Positions 58,194 to 64,000 of a stretch of 64,000 bases of DNA are shown here, piece after piece; positions within the stretch are counted from its first letter, which is position 1; the number at the start of each line of letters is the position of its first letter. The stretch spans positions 2,666,001-2,730,000 of the forward strand of contig NZ_CP108364.1 of assembly GCF_035946055.1 (NCBI RefSeq), in the 5' to 3' direction. Both the position numbers and the translations under genes were made by a program. The DNA is from Streptomyces sp. NBC_01341 (GTDB lineage Bacteria > Actinomycetota > Actinomycetes > Streptomycetales > Streptomycetaceae). The notes beneath the pieces are model-generated. The model searched no databases. It worked only from the letters and a program-made list of their open reading frames with translations, and had not been told where the DNA came from.

Positions 58194-59006
58194 ATGGCCG
58201 ACACCATGGCTGACGCCGTGCTCACGGACGTGAGCGACGGGCTCGCGACGATCACGATCAACCGCCCCGACGCGATGAACGCCATGAACACCGCCGCGAA
58301 GGTCGCGCTCCGGGACGCACTCCGGGCGGTCGCGGACGACCCTGCCGTACGGGCTGTTCTGCTCACCGCGACCGGGCGCGCCTTCTGCGTCGGCCAGGAC
58401 CTCAAGGAACACGTCGCCAAGCTCTCCGACGCGCGCGCGTCGGGCGGCGGCAACGCGCTCAGCACCGTGCGGGAGCACTACAACCCCATCGTGCGCGCCC
58501 TGACCGAGATGCCGAAGCCCGTGGTGGCGGGGGTCAACGGGGTCGCCGCGGGGGCCGGCTTCGGCTTCGCGCTCGCCGCCGACTACCGCGTGGTCGCCGA
58601 CACCGCCTCCTTCAACACGTCCTTCGCGGGCGTGGCGCTGACCGCGGACTCCGGGGTCTCCTGGACGCTGCCCCGGCTGATCGGCGCGAGCCGCGCCGCC
58701 GACCTGCTCCTGTTCCCGCGTTCGATCTCCGCGCAGGACGCCCACGAGCTGGGCATCGCCAACAAGCTGGTGCCCGCCGCCGACCTGGCGAAGGAGGCGC
58801 TGGCGGTGGCCCGCGCCCTCGCGGACGGCCCGACGGTGGCCTACGCGGCGCTGAAGGCGTCGATGGCGTACGGCGCGGCGCACTCCCTCTCCGAGACGCT
58901 GGAGAAGGAGGACGAACTCCAGACGAGGGCGGGCGCGTCGCAGGACCACACGATCGCGGTCGAGGCGTTCCTCGCCAAGCAGCCGCCGAAGTACCTGGGC
59001 AGGTAG
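58194..59006 (+). CDS. Enoyl-CoA hydratase/isomerase family protein
   Basis: A 270-residue crotonase-fold enzyme. CoA and oxyanion-hole segments ITINRPDAMNAM, AFCVGQDLKEH and KPVVAGVNGVAAGAGFGFALAADYRV are typical. At the usual second catalytic Glu position the sequence reads TADSGVSW, with Asp as in PaaG-type isomerases. The substrate is therefore more likely an enoyl or epoxy-CoA isomerization than plain hydration. The start is ATG 58194 with AAGGA upstream. Converges on tag. Confidence 0.88.
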   Translation: MADTMADAVLTDVSDGLATITINRPDAMNAMNTAAKVALRDALRAVADDPAVRAVLLTATGRAFCVGQDLKEHVAKLSDARASGGGNALSTVREHYNPIVRALTEMPKPVVAGVNGVAAGAGFGFALAADYRVVADTASFNTSFAGVALTADSGVSWTLPRLIGASRAADLLLFPRSISAQDAHELGIANKLVPAADLAKEALAVARALADGPTVAYAALKASMAYGAAHSLSETLEKEDELQTRAGASQDHTIAVEAFLAKQPPKYLGR

Positions 59007-59019
59007 GACGGCTATCGGC

Positions 59020-59601
59020 CTATCGGCCGCCCCGGGCCACACAGTCGGCGAGGTGGTCGTCGACCAGACCGCAGGCCTGCATCAGCGCGTACGCCGTCGT
59101 GGGACCGACGAAGCGGATGGACCGCTTCTTCAGCTCCTTGGCCAGCGCGGTGGACTCCGGGGTGACCGCCGGGACGTCACCGAGGGTGCGCGGGGCGGGC
59201 CGGGAGGCCGGATCGGGGGCGTACGACCAGATGAGGGCGTCCAGCTCCCCCGGGCTCCAGCCCGCCAGCACCTCGGCGTTGGCGAGGGTGGCGTCGATCT
59301 TCGCCCGGTTGCGGATGATCCCGGCGTCGCCGAGGAGCCGTTCCCTGTCGGCGTCGGTGAACTTCGCGACCGCGGGGATGCTGAAGCCGGCGAACGCGCT
59401 GCGGAACCCTTCGCGGCGGCGCAGGATCGTCAGCCACGACAGCCCCGACTGGAAGGCCTCCAGGCAGAGCCGCTCGAACAGGGCGTCGTCGCCGTGGACG
59501 GGGCGGCCCCACTCGGTGTCGTGGTAGGCGAGGTAGTCGTCCGTGGACAGGCCCCACGGGCAGCGCGGACGGCCGTCCGCCGCCGGCTCCGCGCCGCTCA
59601 A
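59020..59601 (-). CDS. tag: DNA-3-methyladenine glycosylase I
   Basis: A 193-residue base-excision enzyme that removes 3-methyladenine. RCPWGLSTDDYLAYHDTEWG at the N-terminus, FQSGLSWLTILRRREGFR and the C-terminal FVGPTTAYALMQACGLVDDH are the Tag signatures, including the zinc-binding Cys/His pattern. The start is a TTG at 59601, supported by GGAGG 7 bases upstream; it overlaps the DivIVA-domain gene stop as TTGA. Converges on the hydratase gene only 13 bases away. Confidence 0.93.
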   Translation of the reverse strand: MSGAEPAADGRPRCPWGLSTDDYLAYHDTEWGRPVHGDDALFERLCLEAFQSGLSWLTILRRREGFRSAFAGFSIPAVAKFTDADRERLLGDAGIIRNRAKIDATLANAEVLAGWSPGELDALIWSYAPDPASRPAPRTLGDVPAVTPESTALAKELKKRSIRFVGPTTAYALMQACGLVDDHLADCVARGGR

Positions 59602-59999
59602 CGCCCGTCCTCCTCGTCCTGCGGGCCGCCCTTCCCGTTCCCGCCGGTGAGCGGTTCGCCCGGATGCTTGAACAGGTCGGGCCCCGTGACCGCCGTGGCC
59701 TGCGCCCCGGCCAGTGCCGACTCCAGCTCCGCGATGTGCGCGTCGCGCTCCGCGAGCTCGGCCCCCAACCGGCCGAGGGCCTCGTCCACGTCCGTCATTC
59801 GGTAGCCCCGCACCGCCATGGGCAGCCGCATGGCCTCGACATCGGCGCGGCCGACCGGGCGGTTCGCGGGCAGCGGGTCCGTGAGCCGTTCCGGCTCGAC
59901 GTCCTGCAGTACCGCGCTTCCGCCTCCACCGACCACCGCGAGGGTGACCGCGGCCACGACCACGGCCATCGTGACGAGCAAGAACCAGAACACGTGCAT
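59598..59999 (-). CDS. DivIVA-domain membrane protein
   Basis: A 133-residue protein: N-terminal membrane helix (HVFWFLLVTMAVVVAAVTLAV), then a short DivIVA-type motif (LPMAVRGYRMTDVDEALGRL) and a coiled coil (ELAERDAHIAELESAL). Such proteins may mark poles or septa in actinobacteria. The start is taken at ATG 59999, the start expected of relatives, although GGGGAG touches it; an in-frame GTG at 60041 is an alternative. Overlaps tag by 4 bases, and the two are one operon. Divergent from the folP2-like gene. Confidence 0.8.
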   Translation of the reverse strand: MHVFWFLLVTMAVVVAAVTLAVVGGGGSAVLQDVEPERLTDPLPANRPVGRADVEAMRLPMAVRGYRMTDVDEALGRLGAELAERDAHIAELESALAGAQATAVTGPDLFKHPGEPLTGGNGKGGPQDEEDGR

Positions 60000-60163
60000 C
60001 TCCCCGGGAGCGGAATAGCTGTCCGGGTCAGATCGTGCCACGTGCCACCGACAGTCAGGGCTTTCCGCCAGGGACGGTACGCATCCGGCGCACCCGGCAC
60101 CGGGACGCCGCGTGATCGCAAGAGGGCCTAAGGTCGCAGGCGGGCTACAGGAAGGAACCAGGC

Positions 60164-61036
60164 ATGCGAAGCGGGGCGCTCAGGCTCGGGCGGCGGGAAT
60201 TCGGGCCGCACGAACCGGTGATCATGGCCATCGTGAACCGGACTCCCGACTCCTTCTACGACCAGGGCGCGACGTTCCGGGACGAACCCGCGCTGTCCCG
60301 GGTCGAGCAGGCCGTCGCGGAGGGCGCCGCGATCATCGACATCGGCGGGGTGAAGGCCGGGCCCGGCGAGGAGGTCACCGCTCAGGAGGAGGCGCGCCGC
60401 ACGGTCGGGTTCGTCGCCGAGGTGCGCCGCCGCCACCCCGACGTCGTGATCAGCGTGGACACCTGGCGGCACGACGTGGGCGAGGCGGTCTGCGAGGCCG
60501 GGGCCGACGTGCTGAACGACGCGTGGGGCGGTGTGGACCCGAAGCTGGCGGAGGTCGCCGCGCGCCACGGCGCGGGGCTCGTGTGCACCCACGCCGGTGG
60601 CGCCGAGCCCCGTACCCGGCCGCACCGGGTCGCGTACGACGACGTGATGGCGGACATCCTGCGGGTGACCGTGGGTCTCGCGGAGCGGGCCGTCGGGCTC
60701 GGGGTCAGGCCGGACGGGATCATGATCGACCCGGGGCACGACTTCGGGAAGAACACGCGGCACTCCCTGGAGGCGACGCGCCGGCTGGACGAGATGACAG
60801 CCACCGGCTGGCCGGTGCTGGTCTCGCTGTCCAACAAGGACTTCGTCGGGGAGACGCTCGACAGACCGGTGAAGGAACGGGTGATCGGCACACTCGCGAC
60901 GACGGCCGTGTCGGCGTGGCTGGGGGCGCAGGTGTACCGGGTGCACGAGGTCGCCGAGACGCGGCAGGTCCTGGACATGGTGGCGTCCATCGCGGGCCAC
61001 CGGCCCCCGGCGGTCGCACGGCGGGGGCTGGCGTAG
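60164..61036 (+). CDS. folP2: Dihydropteroate synthase homologue, FolP2 type
   Basis: A 290-residue TIM-barrel protein of the DHPS family. Canonical DHPS has NVTPDSFSDGG and GGESTRPGA; here the first loop reads NRTPDSFYDQG and the second GGVKAGPGEEV. The C-terminal phosphate-binding segment reads SLSNKDFVGE. This is the pattern of the mycobacterial FolP2 paralogue, which lacks measured DHPS activity, so folate synthesis is probably done by another copy elsewhere. ATG 60164 has GGAAGGA upstream. Followed by a strong hairpin and the second intergenic repeat element. Confidence 0.85.
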   Translation: MRSGALRLGRREFGPHEPVIMAIVNRTPDSFYDQGATFRDEPALSRVEQAVAEGAAIIDIGGVKAGPGEEVTAQEEARRTVGFVAEVRRRHPDVVISVDTWRHDVGEAVCEAGADVLNDAWGGVDPKLAEVAARHGAGLVCTHAGGAEPRTRPHRVAYDDVMADILRVTVGLAERAVGLGVRPDGIMIDPGHDFGKNTRHSLEATRRLDEMTATGWPVLVSLSNKDFVGETLDRPVKERVIGTLATTAVSAWLGAQVYRVHEVAETRQVLDMVASIAGHRPPAVARRGLA

Positions 61037-61074
61037 CGGACCCCCGCAGGCCGCCTCCCGCCCCCGCCGGCACC

Positions 61075-61112
61075 CGCGCGTACGGGGACGGCGCCACTCC
61101 CCCGTACGCGCG
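61075..61112 (+). terminator. Terminator after folP2
   Basis: Perfect 13-bp stem CGCGCGTACGGGG/CCCCGTACGCGCG with a 12-base loop, 38 bases after the stop. Confidence 0.8.
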
Positions 61113-61119
61113 AAGGGCC

Positions 61120-61285
61120 CTGGGGTCTTTCGTTTGGACCAGGCTGGATCAGGGAGCGGGGTCGGGTGCCGTGCGTCGCACGGCGGAGGAGGGAGTCGAC
61201 GCGGAGCCTTGCCGACCGCCGACGACGCCCCGAGGCGCGGTGCCAGGACACGCGAGCCCAGCATGATCCGAACGAGAGGCCCTAG
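61120..61285. repeat. Intergenic element, copy B (imperfect terminal inverted repeats)
   Basis: A 166-bp segment between convergent genes, related in inverse orientation to copy A at 20355-20440. Left end TCGTTTGGACCAGGCTGG; right end, read on the minus strand, TCGTTCGGATCATGCTGG. Shared inner block CCTGGCACCGC on the minus strand. An extra stretch of about 75 bases lies inside. The right end, CCCTAG, contains the TAG stop of the LOG-family gene, exactly as copy A does for moeZ. Confidence 0.75.
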
Positions 61286-62067
61286 CGGCCCACTTCCTTG
61301 GTCACCAGCCTGACCGCCTCGTCCACGTCGTCCGTGATGTGGAACAGCATCAGGTCCCGCTCCGACGCCTTCCCGCCGGCGACGACCGTGTCCCGCAGCC
61401 AGTCGACGAGACCGCCCCAGTAGGCCGAGCCGAACAGGACGATCGGGAAGCGCGTCACCTTGCCCGTCTGGACCAGGGTCAGCGCCTCGAAGAGTTCGTC
61501 CAGCGTGCCGAGGCCGCCGGGCAGGACGACGAAGCCCTGGGCGTACTTCACGAACATCGTCTTGCGGACGAAGAAGTAGCGGAAGTTGACGCCGATGTCG
61601 ACGTGCGGATTGAGCCCGGACTCGAACGGCAGCTCGATGCCGAGGCCCACGGAGACGCCCTTCGCGTCCCGCGCCCCCTTGTTCGCCGCCTCCATCGCCC
61701 CGGGTCCGCCGCCCGTGATGACCGCGAATCCGGCCTCGACCAGCGCCTTGCCGATCTGCACGCCCGCCTCGTAGTCCGGACTGCCCGCCGGGGTGCGGGC
61801 GGAGCCGAATACACTGATGGCACTGGGGAGTTCGGCCAGCGCGCCGAAGCCTTCCACGAACTCCGACTGGATGCGCATGACCCGCCAGGGGTCGGTGTGC
61901 ACCCATTCGGAGTCGCCCTCCGAGTCCAGCAGTCGCTGGTCGGTCGTGCCGGGCTGAACCTGCTCCCTGCGTCGCAGCACAGGACCCGTCCGCTGTTCCT
62001 CGGGCTTCACCGCACCCTCGGGAATCTGCGCGCCCTCGGGGATCCGTGCGTCCTCCGGGTTGCCCAT
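61282..62067 (-). CDS. TIGR00730 / LOG-family Rossmann protein
   Basis: A 261-residue protein with the LOG-family motifs GGGPGAMEAANKG and LPGGLGTLDE (PGGxGTxxE), joined by ISVFGSART at the start of the fold. Relatives are cytokinin-activating phosphoribohydrolases or of unknown nucleotide-hydrolase function. A disordered N-terminus of about 75 residues carries short repeats (RIPEGAQIPEGA). The start is ATG 62067 with AGGGAGCAGG upstream. Its TAG stop belongs to the intergenic repeat element. Downstream of dapE on the same strand. Confidence 0.88.
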   Translation of the reverse strand: MGNPEDARIPEGAQIPEGAVKPEEQRTGPVLRRREQVQPGTTDQRLLDSEGDSEWVHTDPWRVMRIQSEFVEGFGALAELPSAISVFGSARTPAGSPDYEAGVQIGKALVEAGFAVITGGGPGAMEAANKGARDAKGVSVGLGIELPFESGLNPHVDIGVNFRYFFVRKTMFVKYAQGFVVLPGGLGTLDELFEALTLVQTGKVTRFPIVLFGSAYWGGLVDWLRDTVVAGGKASERDLMLFHITDDVDEAVRLVTKEVGR

Positions 62068-62152
62068 GACCTGCTCCCTCCGCCGACCTGCGATGTGCGT
62101 GTGTCGCTTCAGCGTAGATCGGCGGAGGTTACGCGCAGGGGAATGCCGTGGG

Positions 62153-63232
62153 TCAGCCGGTGAGCCAGGCGCGCAGGCGCTCCTCGCAGTGGGTGATCCG
62201 GTCGACCGCCACGTGCTCGTCGCGCTTGTGCGCGAACAGCGCGTCGCCGGGGCCGTAATTGACCGCGGGCACACCGAGGGCGCCGAAGCGGGACACGTCC
62301 GTCCAGCCGAACTTGGGCTGGGCCGTGCCGCCGACCGCGTCCATGAAGGCCTTGGCGGCGGGGTGCGAGAGACCGGGCATCGCGGCGCCGGAGTGGTCGT
62401 CGACGATGAACTCCGCGACGCCGCAGTCCTCGAAGACCTCCCGCACGTGCGCCTCCGCCTGCTCGGGGGTGAGGTCGGGGGCGTACCGGTAGTTGACGAC
62501 GACGGTGCAGGAGTCGGGGATGACGTTGGTGGCGACGCCGCCCTCGATCCCCACGGCGTTGAGCCCCTCGTGGTACTCCAGGCCGTCGATGACCGGGCGG
62601 CGCGGTTCGTACGCGGCGAGCCTGGCCAGTACCGGCGCGGCGGCGTGGATGGCGTTGGACCCCATCCAGCTGCGTGCGGAGTGGGCGCGCTCCCCGGCGA
62701 GGCGCAGGTGCACCCGGACGGTGCCCTGGCAGCCGCCCTCGACCTGCGCGTCGGAGGGTTCCAGGAGGACGGCGAAGTCCGCGTCGAGCCAGTCGGGGTG
62801 CGCGTCGGCCACGTGTCCGAGGCCGTTGAGGTGGGCGGCCACCTCTTCGTTGTCGTAGAAGATGAAGGTGAGGTCCCGGTTGGGCTCGGGCACCGTCGCC
62901 GCGATCCGCAGCTGGACGGCGACGCCGGACTTCATGTCGGAGGTCCCGCATCCCCACAGCACGCCGTCGGCGTCGAGCCTGGACGGCACGTTGTCCGCGA
63001 TCGGCACGGTGTCGATGTGCCCGGCCAGGACGACACGCTCACCCCGGCCGAGCCGCGTCCTCGCCACGACGTTGTTCCCGTGGCGGTCCACGGTCAGGTG
63101 CGGAAGGGTGCGCAGCGCCGCCTCGACGGCGTCGGCGAGGTCCTTCTCCTGCCCGCTGACCGACGGGAAGTCGACCAGCAGGGCCGTGAGCGCGGGACCG
63201 TCGAGTGAAAGGTCGAGCGTGTGTCCATCCAT
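62153..63232 (-). CDS. dapE: Succinyl-diaminopimelate desuccinylase DapE
   Basis: A 359-residue M20 metallohydrolase of lysine/diaminopimelate synthesis, needed for peptidoglycan. Metal and catalytic motifs: [14 protein letters not shown] (His/Asp), [10 protein letters not shown] (bridging Asp) and [12 protein letters not shown] (catalytic Glu/ligand Glu). [12 protein letters not shown] in the lid domain has the dimer His. The start is ATG 63232 (MDGHTLDL). Divergent from the lysozyme-like gene; followed by the LOG-family gene as in mycobacteria. Confidence 0.92.
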   Translation of the reverse strand: MDGHTLDLSLDGPALTALLVDFPSVSGQEKDLADAVEAALRTLPHLTVDRHGNNVVARTRLGRGERVVLAGHIDTVPIADNVPSRLDADGVLWGCGTSDMKSGVAVQLRIAATVPEPNRDLTFIFYDNEEVAAHLNGLGHVADAHPDWLDADFAVLLEPSDAQVEGGCQGTVRVHLRLAGERAHSARSWMGSNAIHAAAPVLARLAAYEPRRPVIDGLEYHEGLNAVGIEGGVATNVIPDSCTVVVNYRYAPDLTPEQAEAHVREVFEDCGVAEFIVDDHSGAAMPGLSHPAAKAFMDAVGGTAQPKFGWTDVSRFGALGVPAVNYGPGDALFAHKRDEHVAVDRITHCEERLRAWLTG

Positions 63233-63293
63233 GGCCACGAGCCTAAGGGAATGGGTCTCGGCCCCGGTCGTACTCTCCAGTACGGTGGGGCCC

Positions 63294-64000
63294 GTGCCCA
63301 CGACCACCACCTCGCCCCGCCGCCGCCGCAGCCGCCTCTACCGCGTCTCGGCGGCTCTCGTCGTGTTCTTCGCCGTCGCCTGCTACATGGCCCTGCAGTA
63401 CCTCTCCGGCAACAAGGGATCGCCCCGTTGCACCGTCGGCCCGGCGGGCGGCGGCGAGGGACGTACCTACGAGCTGAGCCCGGAACAGGCCGCCAACGCC
63501 GCGACGGTCTCCGCCGTGGGCACCACGCGCGGCCTGCCGGAGCGCGCCGTGACCATCGCCCTGGCGACCGCGTTGCAGGAGTCCGCGCTGCGCAACATCG
63601 ATCACGGCGACCGGGACTCCCTCGGGCTCTTCCAGCAGCGCCCTTCGCAGGGCTGGGGCACGCCGGCGCAAATCATGGACCCCGTCTACTCGTCGGGGAA
63701 GTTCTACGAGCACCTCGTCGACGTCCCGGGCTACTCGCGGCTGCCCCTGACCGTGGCGGCGCAGCGCGTGCAGAAGAGCGGCTTCCCGCAGGCGTACGCG
63801 AAGCACGAGCCGGACGCGGCGCTGCTGTCCGCCGCGCTGACCGGCCGGGAACCCGCCTCGCTGACCTGCTCCTCCTCCGCGGCCACCGTCCCGGGGCCGG
63901 GCGACGCGGCCGTGGTGCGCACCGATCTGGTGCGCGCTTTCGGGAAGGGTGTGCTGCCCCCCGCCTCCTCCTCCGCGGGCGCCGCCGCCGCGAGCACGGT
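63294..64000 (+). CDS. Membrane-anchored lysozyme-like fold protein (C-terminus off window)
   Basis: An open frame of 235 residues from GTG 63294 to the window end, with no stop. A basic N-terminus and one membrane helix ([19 protein letters not shown]) precede an extracellular domain. Its core [20 protein letters not shown] continues into [13 protein letters not shown], a lysozyme/transglycosylase-like fold common in actinobacteria. The Glu of LQES is the probable catalytic acid. The tail is Ala/Ser rich. Divergent from dapE, fitting a cell-wall role. Confidence 0.8.
   Translation, partial: MPTTTTSPRRRRSRLYRVSAALVVFFAVACYMALQYLSGNKGSPRCTVGPAGGGEGRTYELSPEQAANAATVSAVGTTRGLPERAVTIALATALQESALRNIDHGDRDSLGLFQQRPSQGWGTPAQIMDPVYSSGKFYEHLVDVPGYSRLPLTVAAQRVQKSGFPQAYAKHEPDAALLSAALTGREPASLTCSSSAATVPGPGDAAVVRTDLVRAFGKGVLPPASSSAGAAAAST

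Noticed and set aside
1..64000. tRNA, rRNA, CRISPR arrays, integrated prophage or full insertion sequences
   Set aside because: No cloverleaf, spaced direct-repeat array, transposase or integrase was recognised. The tandem repeats seen are inside coding sequence or are two-copy only.

Overview
The window is a very GC-rich, gene-dense piece of chromosome from a Streptomyces or close relative. The evidence is the third-position GC bias, the frequent GTG starts, GGAGG-type ribosome sites, WhiB and DUF3117 proteins, and two gene blocks whose order I recall from other actinobacteria. No rRNA, tRNA, CRISPR array, prophage or complete insertion sequence was seen. Orthology to named Mycobacterium genes is from memory and was not searched.

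Left block (1-20.3 kb): a genome-maintenance and stress neighbourhood. It holds wblC (whiB7) with a long attenuator leader, uvrD2, mycoredoxin mrx1 with a sigma-R type promoter, nudC, an M20 dipeptidase, the adnA/adnB helicase-nuclease pair, an alkyltransferase-like protein, a large membrane protein joining a kinase-like domain to a YbhN-type flippase domain, and two tandem secreted TAP-type peptidase lipoproteins.

Middle block (20.3-45.5 kb): moeZ with a second sigma-R type promoter. Next is a compact minus-strand operon that looks like an exopolysaccharide locus: a PelF-like glycosyltransferase, a polytopic membrane protein, a 19-residue coupling ORF, a sugar-nucleotide epimerase and a spherulin-4 family glycosidase. 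A peptide ABC transporter operon (SBP, two permeases, fused double ATPase) follows, headed by what looks like a leaderless leader peptide. After it come a DUF3152 metzincin-like protein, hydrolases, a TetR regulator, small conserved proteins, a ferritin-like protein, a DEAD-box helicase with an Arg-rich repeat tail, a NYN-domain protein, MarC, a PHP phosphoesterase and others.

Right block (45.5-64 kb): magnesium-related genes (corA; a soluble MgtE-N/CBS protein with DUF1003) and mrp. Then comes the envelope-stress cluster sigE-rseA-htrA-tatB with an ECF-type promoter in front of sigE, a divergent O-methyltransferase, DUF3117, an enoyl-CoA hydratase, tag, a DivIVA-domain protein, a folP2-like gene, a LOG-family protein, dapE and a truncated lysozyme-like protein.

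The least explained signals are: (1) the Pel/galactosaminogalactan-like operon; (2) a pair of related intergenic elements (20355-20440 and 61120-61285) with imperfect terminal inverted repeats, each sitting between convergent genes and supplying the TAG stop of the minus-strand gene; (3) several probable leader-peptide regulatory regions (wblC, the peptide transporter, possibly corA); and (4) three GGAAT-N18-GTT promoters placed in front of mrx1, moeZ and a 50-residue protein.
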